Below, piece after piece: positions 42,069 to 50,611 of a stretch of DNA of 64,000 bases (position 1 is its first letter; the number at the start of each line of letters is the position of its first letter). The notes under the pieces were generated by a model. It saw only the letters and a program-made list of their open reading frames with translations, was not told where the DNA came from and did no database searches. Source of the DNA: Pararhizobium qamdonense (lineage in GTDB: Bacteria > Pseudomonadota > Alphaproteobacteria > Rhizobiales > Rhizobiaceae). The stretch is from assembly GCF_029277445.1 (NCBI RefSeq), contig NZ_CP119566.1, positions 2,296,001 through 2,360,000 of the forward strand, in the 5' to 3' direction. The translations under genes and the position numbers were made by a program.

Positions 42069-42502
42069 CGAAGGTCCCATGCGCCGCAGATGTCGCATTT
42101 GTCACGTGGAAAAGCGTCATCGGGCTTTCCTGAATGCGACATTGGCATGGATGCCAGCGACTGGGAAGAAATAAATACCTGTCCGCTGTGGTGGCATGGC
42201 GCTGAAAACGGCAGAATGGTCAGAAAACGCCCAAAAGCTTCGTTATCAATGCCGGAAATGTCGCATTCGCATCTTGCCTCTCCGAGTTGCAGCACGGTTT
42301 TTTGACGCGTTTCCGGACGTATTTCCGGCAGTTTTGCGACCAGCGGATGCGGAAATTCTATGTGTCGGAAATAGGCCATGCCGGATTGCGCGATCCCGGC
42401 AAACAAAAAGGGCATTCCGCCTTCATGGCCGAAATGCCCTTTATTATACGTAGCTCATGCTTCTTCGACACGGTTGCCCGTCACGGGCCATTCCATACCG
42501 CA
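42069..42502. promoter_or_regulatory. Upstream region with three copies of ATGTCGCATT
   Basis: The 10-mer ATGTCGCATT occurs at 42090-42099 (+), 42133-42142 (minus orientation) and 42258-42267 (+), all upstream of the GlxA-type regulator gene and in its promoter region. They could be binding sites for the regulator itself. The far right of the region contains the terminator of the DUF1127 gene (42407-42442). Confidence 0.55.
42407..42442 (-). terminator. Intrinsic terminator after DUF1127 gene
   Basis: AAAGGGCATT (42407-42416) pairs with AATGCCCTTT (42433-42442). On the minus strand the stem is followed by TTGTTTG, with a T-rich tail. It ends the DUF1127 transcript. Confidence 0.7.
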
Positions 42503-42706
42503 TCATCGTGCGGGCTTGGATCCGTTGGTGCGATCGGCCGATGGGAAGCCGATATCCTTCAGCGTGTCGTAGGAGAGGCCTTCAAGCGCACGCTCGGCAC
42601 GGCGGCGCTTCCACGAGGCGACGGCACGCGACCGCAGGCCAAGAAGGGCTGACGCGAAGGACGAATGGCTTGACTTGGTGCTCTGTTCTAAACTTAGCAA
42701 TGTCAT
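42503..42706 (-). CDS. DUF1127 small protein (67 aa)
   Basis: From ATG 42706, with AAAGGAA about 10 nt upstream; the start at 42814 is less likely. The C-terminal DUF1127 motif reads WKRRRAERALEGLSYDTLKDIG, in two overlapping parts: RRRAERALEGLS and DTLKDIGFP. Small Arg-rich proteins of this family are abundant in Rhizobiales and some influence phosphate, RNA or stress responses. This one has a Ser-rich N-terminus of about 20 residues. Monocistronic with its own terminator. Confidence 0.85.
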   Translation of the reverse strand: MTLLSLEQSTKSSHSSFASALLGLRSRAVASWKRRRAERALEGLSYDTLKDIGFPSADRTNGSKPAR

Positions 42707-42879
42707 TGCTCTGGTTCCTTTTGAGTGGGAGGCATCAAAAGGTCGCGACCATGAAAGAGTAATGCCGGATGGCCCCTCATCATTCAAGCGAATATAATTG
42801 ATCTCTTGCATCAATAAACATGATGTATCTGGCTGTGGAAATGCCTGTGCGCCCGCACGTCAAAAGCTGGAAAAAACGC

Positions 42880-43092
42880 TTACTCCCGGCAGCGTTTTTT
42901 AGAATTTTTCGCTGCTTTTTGGGTGCTGTCTTCGGCCGATAAAAGTGGAGCCTGGCCGGCATTTTGTGCGTGCATGGTTGCCTTGACCAGTTCCAAAGTC
43001 TCTTCCGGCGGCGTTCCCTTGGACATTTCAGTGTTAACGCGCCGCAGCCAAAGTTTAAGCTGCGCATCGGTGAAAATTGGGCCGGGTGTCAT
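42880..43092 (-). CDS. Small hypothetical protein (70 aa)
   Basis: MTPGPIFTDAQLKLWLRRVN at the start, then helix-rich text (PPEETLELVKATMHAQ) and a very basic end (KKRCRE). Ribosome site is weak (GAGAAC upstream). I do not recognise it. The coding look is moderate; it may be a real small cytoplasmic protein of this genus. Confidence 0.45.
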   Translation of the reverse strand: MTPGPIFTDAQLKLWLRRVNTEMSKGTPPEETLELVKATMHAQNAGQAPLLSAEDSTQKAAKNSKKRCRE

Positions 43093-43286
43093 CTGGGGTT
43101 CTCAGAGAAGGATGCGGGACAGGACTTATCGTGATTGCGAAATATGAAATATGCGCAAATCCCCTAAAATTATAGGGGTGTTTTGCACCTCAACTGGCAA
43201 CTTTCACCGATGATTATCCGCAGTTGAAACTTATGATCAAAATAGACAACGATAGGGTGTCACTTCTGACAGGACTGGAGTACACC

Positions 43287-43457
43287 ATGAAACCAAAGTC
43301 TCATATCGTCGATCTTCTCAGTGCAGCAAAGCTTCTGGCCGATGATCAAAGTAAGGTCCTGTTGAGCTATATCATCAACATGGCGATGATAGAAGCCACG
43401 ACAGGGGCTGCCTATGTAAGGAGCAAAGACGGCAAGACGGATGTCAATGCAGCGTAA
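43287..43457 (+). CDS. Small hypothetical protein (56 aa)
   Basis: ATG 43287 has GGAGT 7 nt upstream. The in-frame extension to 43224 uses TTG and has no site. The sequence (SHIVDLLSAAKLLADDQSKV, then LLSYIINMAMIEATTGA) is helical with a C-terminal charged tail. It resembles short conserved proteins of unknown role in Rhizobiaceae. Its own promoter should be in the AT-rich 43130-43230 stretch. Confidence 0.6.
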   Translation: MKPKSHIVDLLSAAKLLADDQSKVLLSYIINMAMIEATTGAAYVRSKDGKTDVNAA

Positions 43458-43759
43458 ACATCAGGGTGAATATGACAACTACAGCCCATGTTCTTCCCAA
43501 TGCGAAGGTTGCTTTACCACTTTAAATAAGCTGCATGATTTTTGCCTTAATTGATTATGCGGTAACGAGCAGGTGGCCGTTAAACACCGATAGCTGATGA
43601 TGGATATCGTCGGGACTTTTTGAAGGGCTGGTCGAGAGACCGGCCTTTGTTCGTTACGGGCCTTTGTTCGTTTCGGCACGGTCTCTCTGCGGGATCGCCG
43701 GCAGGGGAGCCTGCCGGCGATCGTCGCAACGTCATTCCGGCGCCTGTTAAGGCTGGGGA
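43458..43759. other. Intergenic region after tctA
   Basis: 302 bp. It holds a 13-bp stem-loop (43693-43722) that ends the tct operon, and a 14-nt direct repeat GGCCTTTGTTCGTT at 43642-43655 and 43659-43672. No gene is seen. Confidence 0.55.
43693..43722 (-). terminator. Stem-loop after tctA
   Basis: GATCGCCGGCAGG (43693-43705) pairs perfectly with CCTGCCGGCGATC (43710-43722), with a 4-nt loop, 38 nt past the tctA stop on the minus strand. No U-run. Confidence 0.7.
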
Positions 43760-45265
43760 TCAATCCTCTTCCTGGAACACCGCTTCGCGCTTGGCCTTGA
43801 CGGATGGGAGGAAGACCACGGCAAGGACGGCAAGCGCGATCAGGAGCAGGATGGCACTGATCGGCCGGGTGACGAAGGTGGTGGCATCGCCGCGCGACAG
43901 GATCATGGCGCGCCGCAGGTTTTCTTCCAGCAACGGTCCGAGCACGAAGCCGAGCAGGAGCGGTGCGGGCTCGCAGCGCAGCTTGACCAGCGCATATCCG
44001 GCAAGACCGAAAAAGGCGACGGCATAGAGGTCGTAGACGTTGGAATTGACGCTGTAGACCCCGATCGAGCAGAAGGCCATGATGATCGGGAAGAGCACGT
44101 AATAGGGGATCGTCAGCAGCTTCACCCACAGCCCGATCAGCGGCAGGTTGAGGACGACCAGCATCAGGTTGCCGATCCACATCGAGGCGATGATGCCCCA
44201 AAACAGCGCGGGCTGTTCGACGGCGACATTCGGGCCGGGCACGATGCCCTGGATGATCATCGCGCCGACCATCAGCGCCATCACCGGGTTGGCAGGAATG
44301 CCGAGCGTCAGAAGCGGAATGAACGATGTCTGGGCACCGGCATTGTTGGCCGATTCCGGACCCGCGACGCCTGCAATGGCGCCATGGCCGAATTCTTCCG
44401 GATGCTTGGATACGCGCTTTTCGACCGTGTAGGAGGCAAAGGCCGCCAGGATCGCGCCGCCGCCCGGCAGGATGCCGAGCGCCGAGCCGATGATCGTGCC
44501 ACGAATGACCGGTGCAAACATCTGCTTGAAGTCGTCACGGGTCGGCAACAGGCCGCTGACCTTGGCCATCAGCACGGTCCGGGTCTTTTCACCCTCAAGG
44601 TTTCGCAGGATTTCAGCGACGCCGAAGACGCCGACGGCAACGGCGACGAAGTTCAAACCATCCGCATATTCCCGGATGCCGAGCGTGAAGCGCGGGGCTC
44701 CGGTATAGATATCGGTGCCGACGAGACCGAGCAGAAGCCCGAGTGCCACCATCGCCAGCGCCTTGACGATAGAGCCGTGGGCAAGCGCGATCGAGGACAC
44801 GAGGCCGACGATCATCAGCGAGAAATATTCCGCCGCGCCGAACTGAAGGGCGATTGCTGTCAGGGGCAGGGCAAAGATCGCCACCAGGAAGGTCGAAACA
44901 GTACCGGCAAAGAACGACCCGAGCGCTGCGATCGACAGGGCAGCACCGGCGCGGCCTTTGCGGGCCATCTGGTAGCCGTCGATGGCGGTGACGGCGGAGG
45001 AGGATTCGCCGGGCATGTTGATCAGGATGGCGGTGGTCGACCCGCCATATTGTGCGCCGTAATAGATGCCGGCCAGCATGATCAGCGAGGAGACGGGCTC
45101 AAGCTGGAAGGTGATCGGCAGGAGCATGGCGATGGTCGCGGTGGCGCCGATGCCGGGCAGCACGCCGATCAGGGTGCCAAGCAGCACGCCGATCAGGCAG
45201 AAGAGAAGGTTTTCCGGCGAGCCGGCAGTGGTGAAGCCGAGGGCGAGATTGCTGAAAAGATCCAT
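43760..45265 (-). CDS. tctA: Tripartite tricarboxylate transporter, large permease TctA
   Basis: 501 aa, about 11-12 membrane segments, inner membrane. GVLPGIGATATIAMLLPITF, GGSTTAILINMPGESSSAVTAIDG (in parts: STTAILINMPGE) and the second half repeat GILPGGGAILAAFASY are TctA hallmarks. It uses the ion gradient to import a carboxylate delivered by TctC. It lies 9 nt after tctB. Confidence 0.95.
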   Translation of the reverse strand: MDLFSNLALGFTTAGSPENLLFCLIGVLLGTLIGVLPGIGATATIAMLLPITFQLEPVSSLIMLAGIYYGAQYGGSTTAILINMPGESSSAVTAIDGYQMARKGRAGAALSIAALGSFFAGTVSTFLVAIFALPLTAIALQFGAAEYFSLMIVGLVSSIALAHGSIVKALAMVALGLLLGLVGTDIYTGAPRFTLGIREYADGLNFVAVAVGVFGVAEILRNLEGEKTRTVLMAKVSGLLPTRDDFKQMFAPVIRGTIIGSALGILPGGGAILAAFASYTVEKRVSKHPEEFGHGAIAGVAGPESANNAGAQTSFIPLLTLGIPANPVMALMVGAMIIQGIVPGPNVAVEQPALFWGIIASMWIGNLMLVVLNLPLIGLWVKLLTIPYYVLFPIIMAFCSIGVYSVNSNVYDLYAVAFFGLAGYALVKLRCEPAPLLLGFVLGPLLEENLRRAMILSRGDATTFVTRPISAILLLIALAVLAVVFLPSVKAKREAVFQEED

Positions 45266-45274
45266 CGTGATGTC

Positions 45275-45736
45275 CTAGAATCTGACCCAGGGGCCGAAGC
45301 GCTGGAAGGGCAGGCCGAGTGCGTAGCTGAACACGCCGACCGAAAAGATCGTCAGCGCCAGGGAGAGCGCCAGCGCCGTCAGCGGCTTCATGCGCTGCGA
45401 GGCGAAACAGGCGATCAGGGCGGTGAAGAACAGCGACGGCACGAAGCCGAGACCGCGCACGGTCAGTCCGAAAAAGATCGGCGCCGGCAGGATGAACAGC
45501 AGGCCGCGCCAGGCGACAGGTCCGAGCGGTTCGCCTTCGATCTGGGTGGACTGAATGACGATGACGACGCCGAGCAGCACCAGGATGCCTGCCAGGAACA
45601 GCGGGAAGAAACCGGGTCCCATCCGGAATGCCGTGCCCAGCTCAAGGTTGAGGCTCTGATAGATGAAAAAACCGCCGAGCGCGATGAAGAGCCCGCCGCA
45701 CAGCGCATTGGTGGTGTCGAAGGATAAGGATTTCAT
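45275..45736 (-). CDS. tctB: Tripartite tricarboxylate transporter, small permease TctB
   Basis: 153 aa from ATG 45736 with a perfect AAGGAGG upstream; the longer start at 45787 is unlikely. Four membrane segments are predicted: ALCGGLFIALGGFFIYQSL, GPGFFPLFLAGILVLLGVV, then two more, ending LGLPFQRFGPWVRF. FxxGPGFFP is typical for TctB. It pairs with TctA. Low sequence conservation is normal for this subunit. Confidence 0.92.
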   Translation of the reverse strand: MKSLSFDTTNALCGGLFIALGGFFIYQSLNLELGTAFRMGPGFFPLFLAGILVLLGVVIVIQSTQIEGEPLGPVAWRGLLFILPAPIFFGLTVRGLGFVPSLFFTALIACFASQRMKPLTALALSLALTIFSVGVFSYALGLPFQRFGPWVRF

Positions 45737-45813
45737 GGTACCTCCTTTATTCAGCCCGCTTTTTTCTGACCGCCATCCCCTCCGCATTACGGTTGAACAG
45801 ATGTTGGGCAGAC

Positions 45814-45841
45814 GCCTTCCTCTTTTGGGAAAGAGGAAGGC
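45814..45841 (-). terminator. Stem-loop between tctC and tctB
   Basis: GCCTTCCTCTTT (45814-45825) and AAAGAGGAAGGC (45830-45841) form a 12-bp stem with a TGGG loop in the 135-nt gap after tctC. It probably stabilises tctC mRNA or lowers expression of tctBA, as usual where the binding protein is needed in excess. Confidence 0.7.
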
Positions 45842-45871
45842 GGGAGGGCATTGGCCTTATCGTGGTAATAA

Positions 45872-46855
45872 TCAGTCGGCGTATTGGCCGGCAGCTTCGA
45901 TCACCGGCTTCCAGCGGGCGATCTCGGTTTCCAGCTTGGTCTTCAGTGCGGCCGGCGTTGCATCCGCTTCCGGCGATGGAACCGTGCCGAGCTCGGCGAA
46001 GCGGGCAACCACGTTCGGATCCTTCAGGGCAACCTGAAGGGCCTTCGACAGGCGCTCTGTGGCCTCTGCCGGGGTGCCCTTCGGCGCGTAGACCCCGTGC
46101 CAGATGCCGACCTGGAAATCAGCAAGGCCGCCTTCGGCCGCAGTCGGCACGTCGGGCAGGACCGGCAGGCGTTCCGGCGAGGTGACGGCATAGGCCTTGA
46201 TGGTGCCGCCAAGGATCTGCTTGGTGGTGTTGGTGGTCTGGTCGCACATGATATCGACCTGGCCGCCGAGAAGGTCGGTCATGGCCGGACCGGTGCCCTT
46301 GTAGGGAACGGTGACGAGCGGCGTGTCGATGGCGCTCATCAGCATCATGCCGCACAGATGCGAGGCAGCGCCGATACCGGCATTGGCCACGGTGACCGTG
46401 TCCTTGTTGGCCTTGACGTATTCGATCAGGCTCTTCAGGTCAGCCGGCTCGAAATCCTTGCGGGCGACGATCGTCATCGGCACATCGGTGACGAGGCCGA
46501 CATAGTCGAAGGCGTTCAGCGTGTCATAGGCAAGCTTGCGGTAGAGCGTGGCGCTGGTTGCCATGCCGATATGATGGAGCAGAACCGTGTAACCGTCCGG
46601 ATCGGCCTGGGCCACGCGGCCGGCGCCGAGCGAACCACCGGCGCCGCCGACATTTTCGACGACGATTTGCTGGCCGAGATCCTTGGACATGGATTCGGCC
46701 ACAAGGCGCGCAACCGTATCGGTCGGGCCACCGGCCGAGAACGGGACGACCATGGTGATCGTGCGGTCCGGATAGGTCTGGGCGCTGGCGGAAAGGGAAA
46801 CGAGGGAAACGGCAGCAAGCGCCGTCATACCGAAAATGGCTGTCAGGGTTTTCAT
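45872..46855 (-). CDS. tctC: Tripartite tricarboxylate transporter binding protein TctC
   Basis: 327 aa from ATG 46855 (GGAGGA upstream); the open frame extends further but without a site. A signal peptide ends at SASA. TctC fold: YPDRTITMVVPFSAGGPTDTVARL, VVENVGGAGGSLGAGRVAQADPDGYT (in parts: AGGSLGAGRVA) and PYKGTGPAMTDLLGGQVDIM. It binds a carboxylate in the periplasm. The ligand (citrate, tartrate, glutarate or aromatic acid) cannot be told from sequence. First gene of tctCBA, downstream of its likely regulators. Confidence 0.94.
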   Translation of the reverse strand: MKTLTAIFGMTALAAVSLVSLSASAQTYPDRTITMVVPFSAGGPTDTVARLVAESMSKDLGQQIVVENVGGAGGSLGAGRVAQADPDGYTVLLHHIGMATSATLYRKLAYDTLNAFDYVGLVTDVPMTIVARKDFEPADLKSLIEYVKANKDTVTVANAGIGAASHLCGMMLMSAIDTPLVTVPYKGTGPAMTDLLGGQVDIMCDQTTNTTKQILGGTIKAYAVTSPERLPVLPDVPTAAEGGLADFQVGIWHGVYAPKGTPAEATERLSKALQVALKDPNVVARFAELGTVPSPEADATPAALKTKLETEIARWKPVIEAAGQYAD

Positions 46856-47058
46856 CAAAGTCCTCCCGGATGAAAATGTTGCCAGCTGGCGCAGCTCCTC
46901 CCGCGCCGATTCTGGATGGGCCATTTGTGGCTGAGGACACCAAAGCGGCAACCTTTCAGCGAAGATATTCCGACAATATCGCGGATGTTGCGGCGCAGCA
47001 TGGGTAAGATCGGGAACATATGCATAAAAGCATGGGTGGATTTCCACCCATCGCACGG
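46856..47058 (-). promoter_or_regulatory. tctC promoter region with palindrome
   Basis: 203 bp between the response-regulator gene and tctC. At 47032-47051 there is ATGGGTGG-ATTT-CCACCCAT, a perfect 8+8 palindrome about 180 bp upstream of tctC, a position normal for an NtrC-class activator site. It could also be the terminator of the regulator gene, whose stop is 8 nt away. I looked for a -24/-12 sigma54 promoter (GG-N10-GC) and found only a match with the wrong spacing. Confidence 0.5.
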
Positions 47059-48414
47059 TCAGCGTGCGTAGTCGTCATCCAGAACTGAGATTTTTTTATC
47101 GAGACCGTATTTCTGCATCTTCTCGTAAAGCGTCTTTCTGGAGATGCCCAGAAGCTCGTAAACGGGCCTGAGCGCGCCGCCATGGGCGGCAAGCGCGCTG
47201 GCGATGATGCCGCGCTCATAGTCGGCGACCTTGTCGGCCAGCCGCTGTTTTTCCGGCGATGCCTGTGCCTCGTCCGGCTTGAGGTCGAGGCCAAGCACCA
47301 GGCGGTCGGCGGCATTGCGCAGCTCGCGGACATTGCCCGGCCAGGCGCGCTCGGCAATCTCGGTGATCAGGCTCGGCGCCACATCGATATCGTTGCGCAC
47401 GTAGCGGGCGGCAGCCTCCCGGACCAGCTGCAGGAAGAGCAGTGGAATATCGGCCTTCCGCTGCGCCAAGGCCGGCACATGCAGCGTCGCGACATTTAGG
47501 CGGTAGAGAAGATCGGCGCGGAACCGGCCGGCGGCGACTTCCGCCTCGAGGTTGACCTTGCTGGTGGCGACGAAACGCACGTCGAGCGGCACGATCTCGT
47601 TCGACCCAAGCCGGGTGATGACCCGGTCCTGCAGGACCCGCAGGAACTTCGCCTGCAGGTCGAAGGGCAGGGAGCCGATCTCGTCCAGCAGGATGGTGCC
47701 ACCGCGGCCATGTTCGAACTTGCCGTAGCGCGGCCGGAGCGCCCCCGGAAAGGCGCCGGCCTCGTGGCCGAACAGCTCGCTTTCGATCAGGTTTTCCGGC
47801 AGGGCGGCGCAATTGATGGCGATCAGCGGCCGGTCGGCGCGCGCGCTGATATCGTGCAAAGCCCGGGCAACGACCTCCTTGCCGACGCCGGTTTCGCCGA
47901 TGATCAGCGTGTCCGCATCGGTCGCGCCGATGGCGCGCAACCGGTAGCGCAGCTCGACCATGGCCTGTGTCCGGCCGGGCAGCCGTGCCTCGATATCGTC
48001 CCGCTTGCCGGCAACGGCCCGCAGCCGCCGATTTTCAAGGACCAGGCTGCGGCGGTCGAGCGCCCGGCGGGCAATGGCTGCCAGATGCTGGGCGGTGAAC
48101 GGCTTTTCAAGGAAATCATAGACACCCTCGCGCATCGCCTTGACGGCCAGTTGCACGTCACCGTGGCCCGTCACCAGAATGACCGGGATTTCGGCATCCA
48201 TTTCGCGGATGCGCTGCAAAAGCGTCATGCCATCCATGCCGGGCATGCGGATATCGCTGATGACGACGCCGGAAAAACTGTAGCCGATCAGCTCCAGCAC
48301 GTCCTCGGCGCTGGAAAACGTATCGACATCCAGGCCGAACAGGCCGAGCGCCTGCGCGGTGGAGCGGCGCATGTCCTCCTCATCATCGACCAGAAGCACG
48401 CGCGCGTCACTCAC
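47059..48414 (-). CDS. Sigma54-dependent response regulator (DctD-like)
   Basis: 451 aa. Receiver domain 1-120 (VLLVDDEEDMRR, VISDIRMPGMDGM with the phospho-Asp, EKPF). AAA+ domain ~145-380: Walker A GETGVGKE, ELFGHEAGAFPGALR, Walker B GGTILLDEIGSLP and the arginine finger region. A Fis-type HTH is at the end (LLGISRKTLYEKMQKYGL). The loop that contacts sigma54 reads GAFPGA in place of consensus GAFTGA. DctD-type proteins may share this, but it needs checking. It is co-translated with the sensor kinase (4-nt overlap) and most likely drives tctCBA next to it. Confidence 0.93.
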   Translation of the reverse strand: MSDARVLLVDDEEDMRRSTAQALGLFGLDVDTFSSAEDVLELIGYSFSGVVISDIRMPGMDGMTLLQRIREMDAEIPVILVTGHGDVQLAVKAMREGVYDFLEKPFTAQHLAAIARRALDRRSLVLENRRLRAVAGKRDDIEARLPGRTQAMVELRYRLRAIGATDADTLIIGETGVGKEVVARALHDISARADRPLIAINCAALPENLIESELFGHEAGAFPGALRPRYGKFEHGRGGTILLDEIGSLPFDLQAKFLRVLQDRVITRLGSNEIVPLDVRFVATSKVNLEAEVAAGRFRADLLYRLNVATLHVPALAQRKADIPLLFLQLVREAAARYVRNDIDVAPSLITEIAERAWPGNVRELRNAADRLVLGLDLKPDEAQASPEKQRLADKVADYERGIIASALAAHGGALRPVYELLGISRKTLYEKMQKYGLDKKISVLDDDYAR

Positions 48415-50231
48415 TCGGCAGCCTCCCTGGCGGCGGCCGCAGCCTCAAGCTCGATGCGGAAGACAGCGCCGCCGTCCGGATGATCGGTGACGGAAAGGCT
48501 GCCACCGAAATCCTTGACGATATTATAGGAAATGGAAAGGCCAAGCCCCAGGCCCTTGCCGACGCCCTTGGTGGTGTAGAACGGATCGAAGATGCGCTCT
48601 GTAATCGCGGCCGGCACGCCCGGTCCATGATCCCTGATCGTCAGGATGATCTTGTCTCCCAGACGTTCCGCACCGACGTGGATGCGCCGGTCGGCGAGCC
48701 CTTCGACCGCATCCGCCGCATTGGTGATGATGTTGACCAGAACCTGCTGCAGCCGGACGAAACCCGCATGGACCATGACGGCATCGTTGCCAAGTGCGAT
48801 CAGCAAATCGGCGTCGGCAGTCTTCAGGCGGGCGGAGACGATCTCCAGCGTATCGGCGATGACGGCATCCAGCGCCACGGGGCCGAGCTTTTCATTCGGC
48901 TTGCGGGCAAAATTGCGCAGGTGGCGGCTGATCGAGGCCATGCGGTCGATCAGCCCGGAAATGCGGCGGACATTATCGCGCGCCTCCGGCACGCGCTCCA
49001 GATCGATCAGCATCGCCGCGCTGTCGGCATAGGTCTTGGCGGCGGCAAGCGGCTGGTTGAGTTCGTGGGAGAGGGCGGCGGACATTTGTCCCAATCCGGC
49101 CAGCTTGCCGGCCTGGATCAGGTCGGCCTGGGTCTTGCGCAGCTCAAGCTCGGTCAGGCGCCGCTCGGCGATCTCTTCCTCGATGCGCTGATTGACGAGG
49201 GCAAGGTCGGCCGTGCGCTCCTCGACCCGATGTTCCAGCTCGTTTCGCGCTTCCGTCTGCATGCGCATCCGCTCGGCAAGGCGGGCACGGCGCTGCAGGA
49301 CGATTGCCAGCGCAAGTCCGGCAAGGCAGAGGAAAAGCACGATGGCGATGATGGTGGTGCGGGCCTGCGCGCGGACGGAGGCGGTGTCCATCAGCACATT
49401 CACGGTCCAGTCGGCCTCAGGCATATATTGCGACAGGACGAGATATTCGCGGCGGTCGGCGGTGGTCATGGTCATCAGCGTGTGATCGCCCAGCCTGCTG
49501 CGGGTGATCGGCAAGGGTTTCAGTTCCGCTTCGGCGTAGCGCCGCGAGGCCTGCGTCCTTTGCAGGCGGGCGCTGTTGAGAGGCAGGGTGCTGGAATAGA
49601 GCCATTCCGGGCTGCCCGTCATGAAGACGATGCCTTCCGGGTCGGAGACGAAGAGCTTGTATTCGCCGCCGCGCCAGGAGTTTTCGATCGAATCAATATC
49701 GACCTTGAAGACGATGACGCCGCGGATCTGGCCATCGACGCGGATCGGTGACGAGAAATAATAGCCGCGAACGAATGAGGTCGTGCCGCGCGCATAAAAA
49801 CGCGATTGCATTCCCCTGGCGGCCTCCTGGAAATAGGGGCGGTAGCTGAAATTTTCGCCGATGAAGCTTGTCTTGCTCTCATAGTTGCTGGCGGCAATGG
49901 TATTTCCGTCGAGGGTCAGGACGTAGACATCGGCGGATTCCAGCAGGCTGTTGATCTCTTTGAGATAGATATTGGCCGCATCGCGCAAGGCCTTGTCGCC
50001 GGGATGGCTGATCAGGTCCTTGATGTCGTCATGTTCGGCAATGAGGGCCGGCAACGGCTCGTAGCGGCTGAGATGTCCGCTCAATGCAGAGACGGCCAGG
50101 CGCAGTGCCGAGCTTGCTTGCAGTGATGCCTCGTCCATATAGCTGCGCGTCGCAAAAGCGCCGCCCTGGAAAACCACGGCAAACAGCAGAAGCGGCGCTA
50201 GACACAGGGCGGCAAGCAGGCGGTATTTCAC
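48411..50231 (-). CDS. Sensor histidine kinase (DctB-like)
   Basis: 606 aa. One membrane segment at the N-terminus (LLAALCLAPLLLFAVVF), a periplasmic double-Cache domain of ~250 residues (DVYVLTLDGNTIAASNYES, GENFSYRPYFQEAARG, RGYYFSSPIRVDGQIRGVI), a second segment at ~290-310, coiled coil, then HisKA with ALSHELNQPLAAAKTYAD (His) and HATPase_c (NIITNAADAVEG, GPGVP, GKGLGLGLSI). DctB-type sensors bind small carboxylates in the Cache domain. With the DctD-like partner it should sense the tctCBA substrate or a related acid. Confidence 0.93.
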   Translation of the reverse strand: MKYRLLAALCLAPLLLFAVVFQGGAFATRSYMDEASLQASSALRLAVSALSGHLSRYEPLPALIAEHDDIKDLISHPGDKALRDAANIYLKEINSLLESADVYVLTLDGNTIAASNYESKTSFIGENFSYRPYFQEAARGMQSRFYARGTTSFVRGYYFSSPIRVDGQIRGVIVFKVDIDSIENSWRGGEYKLFVSDPEGIVFMTGSPEWLYSSTLPLNSARLQRTQASRRYAEAELKPLPITRSRLGDHTLMTMTTADRREYLVLSQYMPEADWTVNVLMDTASVRAQARTTIIAIVLFLCLAGLALAIVLQRRARLAERMRMQTEARNELEHRVEERTADLALVNQRIEEEIAERRLTELELRKTQADLIQAGKLAGLGQMSAALSHELNQPLAAAKTYADSAAMLIDLERVPEARDNVRRISGLIDRMASISRHLRNFARKPNEKLGPVALDAVIADTLEIVSARLKTADADLLIALGNDAVMVHAGFVRLQQVLVNIITNAADAVEGLADRRIHVGAERLGDKIILTIRDHGPGVPAAITERIFDPFYTTKGVGKGLGLGLSISYNIVKDFGGSLSVTDHPDGGAVFRIELEAAAAAREAAE

Positions 50232-50337
50232 GGACGAACAGCTCCTCCCTCATTCGCAGCCAGCGGCTATCGTGCCGCTGGAAACGAGTTTAGAGGCCTG
50301 CGCGACAGTTTCCAAGCGGAGTTATCGCGCAGGTTGC

Positions 50338-50611
50338 TTAGAGCGCTTCATTTTTAAACGGACGCGATTCTGTTGGCTCAAAACGACCGTTCCACACGAA
50401 GGATGGCGCAGAGCGATGCCGACCCATCGCGCAAGCCATCCGACACAGTGGACGGCCGTTTTCAGCCAACCCGAAGGGCCGGATGAATTTCGGCCATGAC
50501 CGGCGGCGGCCGTCTCGACCGCAGCTTCTGCTGCGCTCTTCACCGGCCGCCTTGATCCTGGCCGAAATTCCTTCCGGCAGAATGCTTCCGTTTAAAGATG
50601 AAGCGCTCTAA
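50338..50611. repeat. 274-bp palindromic element (MITE-like)
   Basis: The outer ends are near-perfect inverted repeats: 50338-50372 starts TTAGAGCGCTTCATTTTTAA and 50578-50611 is its reverse complement with few changes. Nested inside are further inverted pairs: 50373-50395 with 50448-50469 (TTGGCTCAAAACG... type), and 50479-50496 with 50559-50577 (CCGGATGAATTTCGG type). The whole can fold into two large arms. It codes for nothing obvious. The right end supplies the stop codon of the minus-strand gene at 50608. Rhizobial genomes carry such intergenic palindromic families; whether this one is multi-copy needs the genome. Confidence 0.85.

Noticed and set aside
46856..47058. A sigma54 -24/-12 promoter for tctC
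   Set aside because: The best match has GG and GC nine bases apart instead of ten and poor flanks.
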